NCBI RefSeq assembly: GCF_017310505.1
Contig: NZ_CP065957.1
Span: forward strand, 682,001 to 746,000
Length of the DNA: 64,000 nt
Source of the DNA: Methylacidiphilum caldifontis
GTDB taxonomy: Bacteria; Verrucomicrobiota; Verrucomicrobiia; Methylacidiphilales; Methylacidiphilaceae
Reading direction: 5' to 3'
The translations under genes were made by a program, and so were the position numbers. The first letter of the stretch is position 1, and each line of letters starts with the position of its first letter. The notes below the pieces were generated by a model that was not told the origin of the DNA, did not search any database, and saw nothing but the letters and a program-made list of their open reading frames with translations. This document shows, one piece after another, positions 1 through 8,842 of the stretch.

Positions 1-396
1 CAATTCTTTTTGTCTATTTTAGGGAAAAAATTCTTTCATGAAAATATATAGCTTTTCAGCCTTTTCATCTTCAAAAGATTATAAAATTCTTGTAAAAGCA
101 ATAAATTATTTTCCACCCTGCGCATGCCTCTGAAGACCTTTTTTACCATACTTGACCAACAAAATAAGAAAAAGCCATCAAATTCAATAACTGAATATCA
201 AAGATATTTGTTCAAAGATATTTGTCACTGCCAGCTTATGTCACTAATAATGCAAGATACTGATCTTTCTTTGAAAAAGTAGAATCCAGTTGTCGATATA
301 CTTGATTATTTAATATTGTCTTCCATTTTCAAACTCTATTTCGTAATTAGCGTTTTTCTTATTTGTTTTTCAGTTTATGTTATATCCCTTCTTAAT
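1..396. other. AT-rich stretch without a recognisable gene
   Basis: No open reading frame of convincing length or composition is visible on either strand, and I see no RNA gene. It lies downstream of the minus-strand gene at 397-957 and is probably part of the decayed accessory region. Confidence 0.5.
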
Positions 397-957
397 TTAT
401 TTTCGACTTTGTTGTATCCCATACACCCGATTCAGAAACTCATCCAGATCGTCAAACTCTTTTAATTGTAAAAGAAGAACCACTTCTTGTTTTACAATTA
501 TCTCACCAATCTGTTTTAGATCTCTCAGACCACTAGGCTCATTTTGTACTAAATGAGTTATTTCATGTTTAAGAAAATCCGTCCGATCACAAAGCTCATT
601 ATATACCATTCGAGTAATATTCTTTAGTTTCTTGAAGTATCTTAATTCCTCATCTATTTTCCTTCTTGGATATTTATTAAGTTCATAAATATATTCTTTA
701 GCAACAGTTTTCGCTTGTTGTAATGTTTCTTCAAAGGTATTTTTGCTTTGATATAAGTCATCCGTCAAATAGCCTTCACTAATACACTTATCAACCTCAT
801 TAATAAATTCATGAGCATATACATCTAATTCAGCTGTTAAACCAGCTAACTTTTCCAATTTCTTATTAGGAGATGGTGAATATGTAAAGAAAGTAAGGCA
901 TAAAAAAAGAACGAACATCGCTCCAATCACCATTAATATGTCCTTTATGATTTTCAC
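397..957 (-). CDS. hypothetical membrane-anchored helical protein
   Basis: I do not recognise this 186-residue protein. Residues about 5-27 form one hydrophobic segment (IKDILMVIGAMFVLFLCLTF), followed by a charged, probably helical region (about 35-186) rich in Lys, Glu and Leu, as in a single-span protein with an extramembrane coiled-coil-like part. The start ATG immediately precedes the hydrophobic segment. It stands alone in a decayed region with no operon partner. Base composition matches the AT-rich host. It could be a genuine orphan gene or a remnant of a longer one. Confidence 0.55.
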   Translation of the reverse strand: MKIIKDILMVIGAMFVLFLCLTFFTYSPSPNKKLEKLAGLTAELDVYAHEFINEVDKCISEGYLTDDLYQSKNTFEETLQQAKTVAKEYIYELNKYPRRKIDEELRYFKKLKNITRMVYNELCDRTDFLKHEITHLVQNEPSGLRDLKQIGEIIVKQEVVLLLQLKEFDDLDEFLNRVYGIQQSRK

Positions 958-1043
958 ATTTCTCTTCAGATTATTTTTATGAGATTAACCTTTTCATTTT
1001 CTGATTACAATATTTCGTTAAAACTTTTTCTTACTTTATAGAA

Positions 1044-1244
1044 GTGCTAACTGAACTTCAGAAACTCCAAGATAAATATATTGAAGTAGAATTACATTGG
1101 CTTTTTATCTGCCTAACTAACCCACTTGGGCGAATAAACGAAAAGCTGAAGCAGGTCAATTTTTGAAGCAACGCGTTGAGCTCTGTATGAATCCGAGATA
1201 AGAGGACGATCACAGGCTTTTCCTTGGTAGAGAGTTAAACCAAG
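1044..1244 (+). repeat. inverted repeat, copy A
   Basis: This stretch is about 75-80% identical (by eye) to the reverse complement of 3716-3918. The best-conserved core is a 24-bp identical block at 1160-1183 matching 3777-3800 in inverted orientation. On the minus strand both copies can be read as related but broken peptides sharing LSTKxKPVI and ELNALLQKL, so the repeat probably derives from two copies of the same gene rather than from terminal repeats of an insertion sequence. Confidence 0.7.
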
Positions 1245-1435
1245 CGAATTTCCTGAAAGCGGGTGATCGCTTTAGGAAATTCTTCAGTGAACTTCTTCTC
1301 TCTCAATTCTATTTTGTACCTATCGCTAATCCAAAAGGTTAAGAAGCTGAGCCTAATTCCATAGGGACAAGCTTCTTTCTCTGCAAGACAGCCCTGACAG
1401 CAGTTGTTTAATGCTGGAACAATGTTTAGTGGCAT
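1235..1435 (-). pseudogene. remnant of a small Cys-rich protein gene
   Basis: An open frame of 66 residues begins with a cysteine cluster (NNCCQGCLAEKEACPYG). It stops just before inverted repeat A. Past that stop, the same strand continues with a peptide (LSTKEKPVIVLL, ELNALLQKL) matching the C-terminal half of the frame at 3636-3857, so this looks like the N-terminal part of a gene interrupted by a stop or frameshift. The family is not recognised. It might instead be a real short gene, but the paralogous context favours decay. Confidence 0.35.
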
Positions 1436-2272
1436 CTTTAATTGTCAAAAAACTGAGGCTTTCTATTACTTATCAGCTACGAAAAGCCTCTGAAAAATTG
1501 CTTAAGGAAACGGTGTGTTAATAGATCAATTGCTAGGTTAAAATATTATGTTGCCCTCCAAAGGAACTTACTCTACCCTTACAAGATAATTATGCTTGTT
1601 GAAACTAAATCTAGACTACTCATTAGAACGGAAGGCGTATTCTTTTTCTTTTCCTTATGATGTGTATGATGCTGTAGTTGGCAGGATCATCATGGGTTAC
1701 CTTATTAAAAAAGAGGAAAACGAGCGTTTTATCGGTCAGAGTTATTTTCCAAAAAGAGTATGGAAAGATAGTATGGAGAAACAAAAAGAAAGATAATAGG
1801 CGGTCAGTCGACAGTCTACACTACTGCTCGACAATGAAGGAAGCTCTCACAGACGATTTCATAAAAGTTGGCATTCTGATTTGTTTTCTCCGAATGATAT
1901 TATAGCCTTTAAATATTATTGTACTTTAACGATGCCTCAAGGATTATTGTGGGAAGGCATTATACAGGAAAACTACAGTTGGACTTACATAGACATTCAT
2001 TGACAAACAAGAAACTGAGACTAGGTACGTATAATTGATTCGATCCTTTTATGCAGACACAGAGGGGATGTTTAGGTTTTTATTTACAGAGTAGAGATGA
2101 AATAAGACAATTTCCTTACCGAGGTTAGTGAAAAAGTTTTTCAAGGATGTGTTTAGGATAGAAAAAGATGTATTGCTTTTACAAGGATTTTATAATATCA
2201 TGAAAAAATCTGAAATGTTACTTACTTCCCTGAGAAAGTTTTTAGCCTGAAATAGATAAAAGAATGGGGTGT
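1436..2272. other. gene debris, no intact gene
   Basis: About 0.8 kb with only short broken frames. A 66-codon frame at 1596-1796 (+) contains a plausible peptide (YSFSFPYDVYDAVVGR), and another frame near 1855-1930 reads HSDLFSPNDIIAFKYY, but the pieces lie in different frames and do not join. I read it as an eroded gene of unknown family. Confidence 0.4.
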
Positions 2273-2707
2273 ATGGAATGGTACTTATCTGCATTGCGGA
2301 AATATGCAGACTTTTCTGGGCGAGCGCGACGCCGTGAGTTTTGGTATTTTTTTTTGTTCAACACTCTTTTTTTTGTAGGCTTCAGAATTTTGGATGAGTT
2401 TATTATTACTGAACATCCCGAAATATGGAACCTGAGTCATCCAGATCGAATTTATGGTCTTCCTGGTCTTCTGTTTCTTATTAGTGGTCCGCTCAGTGGC
2501 ATTTACCTACTAGTTACAATAGTTCCTACCTTGGCAGTCATCGTTCGACGTTTGCATGATATCTCACGTAGTGGTTGGTTATGGTTGGTACTGATAATAA
2601 ACTTGCCGCTTGGGTTTCCAGTGCTTTTACCATTTTTTCTGCGAGACAGTACACCTGGTGAGAACCGTTATGGCCCTAACCCGAAGGAGGTTTACAGCCT
2701 TGATTGA
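2273..2707 (+). CDS. DUF805 family inner-membrane protein
   Basis: The N-terminus (MEWYLSALRKYADFSGRARR) carries the family signature: an aromatic-rich amphipathic start followed by FSGRARRREFWYF. Three hydrophobic segments follow (about residues 27-43, 70-100, 108-130), then the loop VRRLHDISRSGW, which is also typical of DUF805, and the end motif GENRYGPNP. The length is about normal for the family. An ATG 9 bases upstream is possible, but the family start aligns with 2273. The biochemical role of DUF805 proteins is not established. Its neighbours on both sides are decayed, so it is the only intact recognisable gene between the inverted repeats. Confidence 0.85.
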   Translation: MEWYLSALRKYADFSGRARRREFWYFFLFNTLFFVGFRILDEFIITEHPEIWNLSHPDRIYGLPGLLFLISGPLSGIYLLVTIVPTLAVIVRRLHDISRSGWLWLVLIINLPLGFPVLLPFFLRDSTPGENRYGPNPKEVYSLD

Positions 2708-3436
2708 GGCTGGCTTTATAATTGATTGGAATCTACTAAAAACAAGATTCTTTAGTATAAATCCATCGAAATTACCTCAGTGGGTGTGGGATCTTTCCTT
2801 GATAATTTTTGCATTTATAGTTGGGACTCTAGTCATGTGGTTGACTATCATTTTAGTTACGATTTTATTGTTTCTCATTATAAGCAGAGGCCTTCCGAAT
2901 GGCAATATTGCACACTTTTTTTGAACTGTATTTTTTCAGCACCCTTTGGAGACTTTTTAGCAGATCAGATAGCGGTCAAACACGACAAAATACTCGGAGC
3001 TTTGGTCATATCAGCACCGTTTATTTAGAGTTATTGAGTCTTGCAATTGGTGCGCGTAATGTTCATGATAACAAACCGTATGCAATTTTGATAATAATCC
3101 CTGCAATGCTTGGGGGCATTATGTAGAAAAGTTACGATCAATCTCTATCTCTAAATTAATAGCTATATCCTTTGTTTTGGTAGATGGATAATATATGCGG
3201 TCACAGCTGTCATATCTTTTGTTTTAAATCTTTCCATCATCATAAGAGCATCAGAATATTGGGGTGGTCTTATTGCCTTTATGATCTTGCCAATTACCTT
3301 CATATTTATACTCTGGCATACTGGAATTGCACAACATAATTGGTTATCACTCATTGTGATGTATGGAGGGTAGTTTTTGGGATCAGGGTTCATTGCAATC
3401 GGTCATTTAATAACTAATCGGTGGGAAAAGTATTAA
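2700..3436 (+). pseudogene. frameshifted multi-pass membrane protein
   Basis: Hydrophobic coding signal runs through all three forward frames. It starts near a TTG at 2700 (LIEAGFIIDWNLLK, then WDLSLIIFAFIVGTLVMWL) up to a stop at 2922-2924. It continues in a second frame to about 3126 (LELLSLAIGARN, YAILIIIPAMLGGIM) and in a third from about 3150 to the stop at 3434-3436 (WIIYAVTAVISFVLNLSIII, FIFILWHTGIAQHNWLSLIV), with an in-frame TAG at 3371-3373. This is most simply one decayed gene for a protein with perhaps five to six membrane spans. The family is unknown. It overlaps the DUF805 stop, suggesting a former operon. Confidence 0.6.
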
Positions 3437-3635
3437 AGCTAGTTTTCAACGGAATTCTGATGGAACAGTTGAGAACATAACAAGGAATGAGATTTTTGTT
3501 ACTTTACAATATACTCTGCATAAATTGATTTTCGTTTCTTTGTATTTTCTTCATGAGAATGTAGGTTTTGCTGAAGAAAAATGTTCTCAAGAAAAAACAG
3601 AAACCATAAGTTAATGATGATCAATCCGTAGGCAA

Positions 3636-3857
3636 ATGTCTCAAGACAAATTATCTTGGGCTTTGACCATTTTCAAATATTTTGACATACGGGGGCTTGG
3701 CGGTCCTCGAGCAAGTTTGGTCCAACTCTCTACCAAAGGAAAGCCTGTGATTGGGCTCTTACTCCTGATTCCTGCTGAGCTCAACGCGTTGCTTCAAAAA
3801 CTCGACATGCTTTCGCTCTTTGCTCGCCCGCCCAAGTGGGCCATGCAGAAAGAATAA
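3636..3857 (+). pseudogene. fragment paralogous to the 1044-1435 remnant
   Basis: A 73-residue frame whose C-terminal half (LSTKGKPVIGLLLLIPAELN, then ALLQKLDMLSLFARP) is the sense-strand reading of inverted repeat B. The equivalent peptide in copy A is interrupted. The N-terminal half (MSQDKLSWALTIFKYFDIRG) has no visible counterpart in copy A. I do not recognise the family. Because the similarity with copy A extends beyond the stop codon here, the frame is likely a fragment of a longer ancestral gene. Confidence 0.3.
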
Positions 3858-3918
3858 AATGTTATGTCGTTCTGCTTCAATGTCTTATATCTCAGAGTTT
3901 CAGAAGTTTAGTTAACGA
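3716..3918 (-). repeat. inverted repeat, copy B
   Basis: Reverse-complement partner of 1044-1244. It includes the 24-bp identical core (3777-3800) and a conserved block over the word CCCAAGTGGG at 3831-3840. About 2.5 kb separates the two copies, enclosing the DUF805 gene and the membrane-protein pseudogene. Confidence 0.7.
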
Positions 3919-4020
3919 TTAATTCCTATAACAGGTCATATAATCGAGGGACCAATTTCTTAATACTGTTATCAACCGAAAAAGAGATTAAATGATCCAG
4001 ATTCAAATTCAAATCATCGT

Positions 4021-4191
4021 TCACGATTGCATAAGCTCTACAGTGATCGGAACACCAGGTTTGCCTTCTTGATTGGTGTCAGATCTTTGAGATAAAATTA
4101 GGGCTAGAAGTGGATCTTGACCTAGGGCATATCTTTCCCAAATTTGAATGAGTCGTACATCTAAGCCATTCATGGTACGAAAGAGTACCAT
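4021..4191 (-). CDS. small hypothetical ORF (56 aa)
   Basis: This frame runs from an ATG at 4191 to a TGA at 4021. The peptide (MVLFRTMNGLDVRLIQIWER and so on, ending in GVPITVELMQS) has a balanced, protein-like composition and no low-complexity runs. I do not recognise it and see no clear Shine-Dalgarno sequence. It may be the C-terminal end of a decayed gene, like its neighbours, rather than a functional small protein. Confidence 0.25.
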   Translation of the reverse strand: MVLFRTMNGLDVRLIQIWERYALGQDPLLALILSQRSDTNQEGKPGVPITVELMQS

Positions 4192-4346
4192 AGGAATAAA
4201 TCATGCTTTAACAATTTTTTTAGGATGCTTTTATTGAATTTTAATTTCGCTATTAATCCAATAATAATTTTCATTTATTTTTATTGTGAAAATAAAATAT
4301 AATTTAATAAAATTTATTACTATTTAGCAATGGCTAAGGAATGTGA

Positions 4347-5003
4347 ATGCAGACACTTATTTTGTATTGGGTGACATCAGCTTGCCGTGGCAGTGGTCTT
4401 TGGTATTTAGCTGTAGAATTTGATGGATTTCCTCATTTTGTTGGTCGAGCACTTGCTCCAGTCATGATGTGCTTCTTCCCCGCTTGGGCCGTGGTTGTTG
4501 GTTTTATGACAGTAGCAACCGTGTGGGCATTTGTTGATAAGGAACCGTTTGCAAATATTAAATTTGCGTTGCTGATTCATTATATTTATACCCTACAATG
4601 GATAACATGTCCATTAAGTGCTTGGTGGCTTTTTACACATGCAAATACTTGGATCGCTGTCTTTGCTCTTTTGTATCCATTCTTTACATCATTTCCAATT
4701 CAAATTCCGATGCAATCAATGATTATTGGTTTAGTAGGAGGCCTAGCTAAACGAGAACCAATACTTCAAATCGGAGGCTTACAGTACAAGTTTTTCAGAG
4801 ATGCCGTGTTTGAAGTCGTCCGTTCTAAAGATTATCCTATAAGTGTTGTAAGATTGATGGACCAAATAATTCCTAGAAGGTTTCTTGAATGTGGTACTAA
4901 CTTACAGGAATCACTAGATAAATTAGGGCGAATTCTAATGTCTGTCACTTTTGGAACCAAACCGGCAGTAGTTCTTGAAGAGGTTCGGACCTTGTTTAGC
5001 TAA
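4347..5003 (+). CDS. hypothetical multi-pass membrane protein
   Basis: This 218-residue protein is of no family I recognise. Hydrophobic segments are visible at about residues 33-60 (APVMMCFFPAWAVVVGFMTV), 70-92, 98-117 (TWIAVFALLYPFFTSFPI) and 120-133 (MQSMIIGLVGG), so the N-terminal two thirds are membrane-embedded. The last 80 residues are soluble and mixed-charge. The start is supported by AAGGA at 4336-4340, six bases before the ATG. It is a solitary gene between decayed sequence and the tRNA-Ser region. It is intact, which suggests recent arrival or selection. Confidence 0.6.
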   Translation: MQTLILYWVTSACRGSGLWYLAVEFDGFPHFVGRALAPVMMCFFPAWAVVVGFMTVATVWAFVDKEPFANIKFALLIHYIYTLQWITCPLSAWWLFTHANTWIAVFALLYPFFTSFPIQIPMQSMIIGLVGGLAKREPILQIGGLQYKFFRDAVFEVVRSKDYPISVVRLMDQIIPRRFLECGTNLQESLDKLGRILMSVTFGTKPAVVLEEVRTLFS

Positions 5004-5279
5004 AAGGTTATATTTACAGGACAATCTTGCGCATTATGTATCAGCTAAAAGGAGAGGGAGATGGGGTTTATTGAGTTCAGATAGTTTAAATGCAATAAAT
5101 TGCAATGGACTACAAACCATAAAGAATAATCGAAACAGTGGCCTTTCAATCAACCTTGGAAGAAGAAATTGTTTAATCATGTCTTATCAGCATGTATCTG
5201 TCCGCGGTTTCACACGTCGAAAAAGGATTAATTTTCTTTTGGGAACTCTAAACCACACATTCGAACAGAAGTTCAGTCC

Positions 5280-5390
5280 GCCGTTGAATCGGTACAGAAC
5301 AATTAAAGCTGACGTTGAAAGAGGACTCGGACGAACAATGAAAAGCGACGTTGAAGTGTAGACAAGTGAGCAAGAACATCTGACGTTGAA
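5280..5390 (+). repeat. four spaced copies of a GACGTTGAA-like motif
   Basis: The nonamer GACGTTGAA occurs at 5311, 5347 and 5382, and the variant GCCGTTGAA at 5280. Start-to-start spacings are 31, 36 and 35 bases. The sequences in between are not similar. Repeats this short with nearly regular spacing could be phased protein-binding sites or leftovers of a degenerate repeat. There is no evidence for CRISPR. Confidence 0.5.
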
Positions 5391-5418
5391 GCTTTAACGA
5401 GCGTACAAAAGAGAGGGT

Positions 5419-5443
5419 GGGCCGAAATGCCCTTTTTCTTTTT
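5419..5443 (+). terminator. weak terminator-like hairpin
   Basis: GGGC, a six-base loop and GCCC are followed by TTTTTCTTTTT. The stem is only four base pairs and no clear gene ends directly upstream, so the assignment is weak. Confidence 0.25.
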
Positions 5444-5932
5444 GCCCTCACCGCGGGCGCTCGAGCCTGCTGCCTTTGATGCGGCCTAAAACAGCCACAG
5501 CGTAAAAGACAGCAGGTCGCAAGATCTTTAGGCCACCGCACTCGTTATCATACTCGTTACAAACACAAAAACGATTATAGGGCATTTTATGCGACTTGGC
5601 CTGAAAAGCTAGTTTATATGAGCAAATGAGGGCGGTAATGCTTGCACTCGCCTTACCTCGCCAAACGATGTGAACTCATTCGAAAAACCGAACTTGTGTA
5701 AGTCGCTGATGTCAGCATATATGCGGGATGCGAGAGGCTGCAAGCATATATCTAGCCTTGAAAGAAAATGCGTCTAACTACTTGATTTTCTTGCTCATTT
5801 CTTGCTCTTTTTGAGCCTAATGAGCCTAATATTGAGATATTATTAAGTATTTTATGGATCTATAAGTAAAGCTTATATTTATTTGCTCTTGCATACGGTT
5901 GCTTATCTAATCTTGATTTTCGAGGTGGAAAG

Positions 5933-6021
5933 CGGAGTCGGAGGGATTCGAACCCTCGAGGGGATTTTTGTCCCCTAACGGTTTAGCAAACCGCTGCCTT
6001 CAGCCACTCGGCCACGACTCC
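5933..6021 (-). tRNA. tRNA-Ser (GCU)
   Basis: The reverse complement folds as a class II tRNA. The acceptor stem is GGAGTCG/CGACTCC, the D arm GCCGAGTGGCTGAAGGC, and the anticodon stem-loop has GCT (GGTTTGCTAAACC). There is a long variable arm (GGGGA/TCCCC), and the T arm contains GGTTCGAATCC. The discriminator is G, as expected for serine, and no CCA is encoded. It reads AGY serine codons. Its 3' end faces the decayed accessory region 1-5932. Confidence 0.97.
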
Positions 6022-6149
6022 ATGAAATGAATCCTTATTATAATCTTTATACTAATCCCTGACAAAACTAAACTTTAGAGAATCATTTAGTAAAAGTCAG
6101 ATATATTTGTTGCAAAATTTTTAATTTTTTTATAGAAATAAAGACCGCC

Positions 6150-6782
6150 ATGAAATACATCTCCCTCGAAAAACTCGCTTCTACTCCTGTAGAACATGAC
6201 CCTTTTGAATACCTTGTCGTTAAAGGGTTTGTCAAAACCGAAAACAAAGATCAACTTCTTTCAGACTTTCCTCAGATAAAAAAACCGGGTGTTTTTCCTC
6301 TTTCTGAAGTGCAATTTGGTCCCTCTTTTTCTGCATTCATTGAAGAATTGGAGAGTCCAGCCCTAACAGAAATTCTTCAAGAAAAGTTCAATATCGAATT
6401 ACTTAACAGGCCTATCTTAACAACCGTCAGGGGATGGTGTTCCAAAGATAGGGATGGCAATATTCATACCGATTCAGTATGGAAATTGGTCACTTTGCTT
6501 ATTTACTTAAATGAGGAATGGGAACCTCAAGGAGGTAGGCTCCGGTTGTTACGGTCCAAGAACATTAACGATTATGTGGCTGAAGTTCCACCTGAATGGG
6601 GTTCGCTCATCGCCTTTAAAAGATCGGATAATTCCTTTCATGGCCATTTGCCTTTTGAAGGACAGAGAAGAGTAGTAATGCTTAACTGGGTAACTGACCA
6701 AGAAACCCTTAATAAGGAATTAGGAAGGCATAATTTTTCAAGCCTATTCAAAAAGTTTGTTCCTTTTACGATTAAAAGATAG
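6150..6782 (+). CDS. 2OG-Fe(II) oxygenase superfamily protein
   Basis: This 210-residue protein has the iron and 2-oxoglutarate ligand pattern of the superfamily: H106 and D108 in GNIHTDS, a distal His in FHGH (H164 or H166), and Arg173/174 in EGQRRVVMLNW. LVTLLIYLNEEWEPQGGRLR gives the strand preceding the distal motif, as in prolyl-hydroxylase-like members. The substrate cannot be deduced. Proteins of this shape act on protein side chains, small molecules or sugar-linked substrates. The gene follows tRNA-Ser and is followed, 64 bp later, by a lipoprotein gene on the same strand. Confidence 0.8.
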   Translation: MKYISLEKLASTPVEHDPFEYLVVKGFVKTENKDQLLSDFPQIKKPGVFPLSEVQFGPSFSAFIEELESPALTEILQEKFNIELLNRPILTTVRGWCSKDRDGNIHTDSVWKLVTLLIYLNEEWEPQGGRLRLLRSKNINDYVAEVPPEWGSLIAFKRSDNSFHGHLPFEGQRRVVMLNWVTDQETLNKELGRHNFSSLFKKFVPFTIKR

Positions 6783-6846
6783 CCATTTGCTTTCTTTTTT
6801 CTTGTATTTCAAGTATTTAGAGCCAAAATGAGTTGGCCTAAAGTCT

Positions 6847-8796
6847 ATGCGCCACTCAGCCTGTCTCTTTTTCTTGCTTATTTTATGCGTTGGATGTTCG
6901 GGAATTCGAACTCCTTCTGAAGATCAAAAACTTTATCTAAAAGAGCAGGCTGTTCATAACCATGGGAAAAAAACTCTCTATGACCATGTTGTCGATATTG
7001 ATCCAGGAAAGATCCGGGCCGGGGTAAGTTCTCTTTTCTATGAGTTGCCTCCGAAAACTGTTGCTGTTTTACCTTTCGTTGATCAAGATAAAGGAGATTA
7101 TTATCTTAACAAACTTCCTCTAAATCAGCGCGATCCAGAATTACGGGAAAAATATCGGTGGACGAGGGCACAAAGAGTCCGAAAACTCATTTACGGAAAC
7201 CTCGCTCAAAGAGAATACTACCCTATTAAACTGGGCAAAATCGATGCTGTATTAAAACAACATGGTATTTGGAACAGTAAAGATCTATCTAAAGTTTCTC
7301 CTGAGCAATTGGGCTCTTGGTTAAATACCGATGCCGTGATTTATGGAGTAGTAAAAAATTACGAAAGTTATTATGCCGGAGTCCTTTGTGGTTATAGCGT
7401 CGCTGCGGACATACAGATGCTTTCAACTAAAAACGGTGAGCAGCTCTTTTATGCTTCCGGTTTAAGGAATCAATTGGGTTTTGATTTCGGTCTAAATCCA
7501 ACTGATCTGCTCATCAACTCAGTAATCAATTTTACTTATTTAAGAGATGTCGTATTGAGGCGCGCTGAAGAAGACATCTCAAGAGAAATCGTAATAAGAA
7601 TTCCCACAAGAAGGCCAACTCCTTATTTCCCTCAGGCTGAAAATGCCCTTGCCCTTTCCCATAACTCTTCTTCAAAAGAAATACGGAATGAAAAAAAAGG
7701 CAGGGCTGGAAGTCCTCCACCCTCTACTCGATCCCTTAGCCATGAAAATGAAAAGAGAAGTCCTTTTCTTTTCACACAAGGCTCAGTGCATAAAATGCCT
7801 ATCGAGCCTGATAATCCTCATTTTTCCTTTCGCCTTTCCAAAAAAAATGAATTGTCCCAAAAAAATATTGAAATAAGAAAAGCGGATTTTGCCCTTGCTG
7901 CTATCGATGAACCTAAGGGAAAACCGACTAAACAAAAAGCCATGCCAACTATTCTGTTTAATAACGTTTCAGATCAAAAGTTCTTTCTGTCCGAAATTGG
8001 TGATAAGATTCATGGAAAAAAATCTATATACGATCGGTTGATCGAGATGGATATCCAAAAACCTGAAGTGATCGCCCATCCCGATTATTCTCATGAAGCA
8101 AGCGGTAAAATAGCCGTTCTTCCTTTTTCAGATCAAGCAACAGGAGGTGATTTTCTTGTTAACCGCATTCCACTATTCCCCAAGTCAAAAATGCAAAAAG
8201 AAAATTGGCAATGGACAGTCAGTAATAGATTACGCAGAACCATTGCTGGTTATCTGGCCCAAAGGGATTTTGAAATTTTAAACCTTGGTGAAGTCGACAC
8301 GACCTTAAAAGCTCATGGACTTGCAACCATGAAAGATTTATTGAGCATTCCTCCTAAAATCTTGGGAAAATGGCTTTCGGCTGATCTTCTGCTTTATGGG
8401 GAAGTGACCCATTACGAGGGTTTCTATTCGGTCGTTTGGGCTGCCTGGAAAGTGGGAGCACGATTGAATCTTGTTTCTGCCCATTCGGGAAAAAAACTTC
8501 TTTCTACCAATGCAACACGAATGTCTAACCGTTTTATTCCAGCTATCACTCCTGTCGATTTAGCTATTTCAGGAATTACAACCATGACCACGATGATGCG
8601 CGATTACAAATTAAAACAGGCTGAAGAAGAATTATCTAGAGAACTTGTATTGCGTTTTCCTGCTGTCAAACAGGTTAATGAAAATTCTGAAAATCGAGAT
8701 CTTCCCCATCCTTTAGTCCATAAAATTTCTATTCTCGAATCTTCGCCTAAAAAAAGAAAAAATCTCGATCTTTTCGAAAAAAGCCCCTTCGCATAG
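6847..8796 (+). CDS. lipoprotein with two GNA1162-type (DUF799) domains
   Basis: A lipoprotein signal peptide ends in LCVGC, with Cys16 as the lipidated residue. Two homologous domains follow. The first is at about residues 70-255 (VAVLPFVDQDKG, SWLNTDAVIYGVVKNYESYY, RAEEDISREIVIRIP). The second is at about 420-610 (IAVLPFSDQATGG, KWLSADLLLYGEVTHYEGFY, QAEEELSRELVLRFP). The family normally has one domain in a protein of about 220 residues. A polar linker of roughly 160 residues separates the repeats. GNA1162-like lipoproteins are thought to be outer-membrane or periplasmic assembly factors of export machines. It is followed 46 bp later by an HlyD-type gene, which suggests a shared envelope transport role (inference). 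Confidence 0.8.
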   Translation: MRHSACLFFLLILCVGCSGIRTPSEDQKLYLKEQAVHNHGKKTLYDHVVDIDPGKIRAGVSSLFYELPPKTVAVLPFVDQDKGDYYLNKLPLNQRDPELREKYRWTRAQRVRKLIYGNLAQREYYPIKLGKIDAVLKQHGIWNSKDLSKVSPEQLGSWLNTDAVIYGVVKNYESYYAGVLCGYSVAADIQMLSTKNGEQLFYASGLRNQLGFDFGLNPTDLLINSVINFTYLRDVVLRRAEEDISREIVIRIPTRRPTPYFPQAENALALSHNSSSKEIRNEKKGRAGSPPPSTRSLSHENEKRSPFLFTQGSVHKMPIEPDNPHFSFRLSKKNELSQKNIEIRKADFALAAIDEPKGKPTKQKAMPTILFNNVSDQKFFLSEIGDKIHGKKSIYDRLIEMDIQKPEVIAHPDYSHEASGKIAVLPFSDQATGGDFLVNRIPLFPKSKMQKENWQWTVSNRLRRTIAGYLAQRDFEILNLGEVDTTLKAHGLATMKDLLSIPPKILGKWLSADLLLYGEVTHYEGFYSVVWAAWKVGARLNLVSAHSGKKLLSTNATRMSNRFIPAITPVDLAISGITTMTTMMRDYKLKQAEEELSRELVLRFPAVKQVNENSENRDLPHPLVHKISILESSPKKRKNLDLFEKSPFA

Positions 8797-8842
8797 ACTC
8801 GCTTTCATTTGTTCCTTTTGTATAGTAATTGTTTACTGAGCT

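Larger units (their letters stand above)
5004..5932. other. region between the membrane protein gene and tRNA-Ser
   Basis: No supportable protein gene. Two frames here (4975-5361 + and 5248-5541 -) have unusual Arg/Cys-rich or incoherent translations. The part from about 5400 to 5760 is richer in GC than its surroundings. It holds a four-copy GACGTTGAA-like motif (5280-5390) and a weak terminator-like hairpin (5419-5443). It abuts the 3' end of a tRNA gene, a common integration position, but I found no second copy of the tRNA end inside the window. Confidence 0.4.

Noticed and set aside
1678-1905. 75-residue plus-strand frame
   Set aside because: Overlaps another short frame and has no start signal or recognisable content; treated as debris.
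3163-3393. 76-residue minus-strand frame
   Set aside because: The plus strand here carries the clearly hydrophobic pseudogene, and this frame is its antisense.
4975-5361. 128-residue plus-strand frame overlapping the membrane protein end
   Set aside because: Incoherent composition, overlaps a better gene and has no clear start; it reads through the GACGTTGAA motifs.
5280-5390. CRISPR array
   Set aside because: The repeat is nine bases, inconsistent with a 23-50 bp repeat, and no cas genes are in the window.
5248-5541. 97-residue minus-strand frame rich in Arg and Cys
   Set aside because: It reflects a GC-rich stretch, with no plausible RBS or family.
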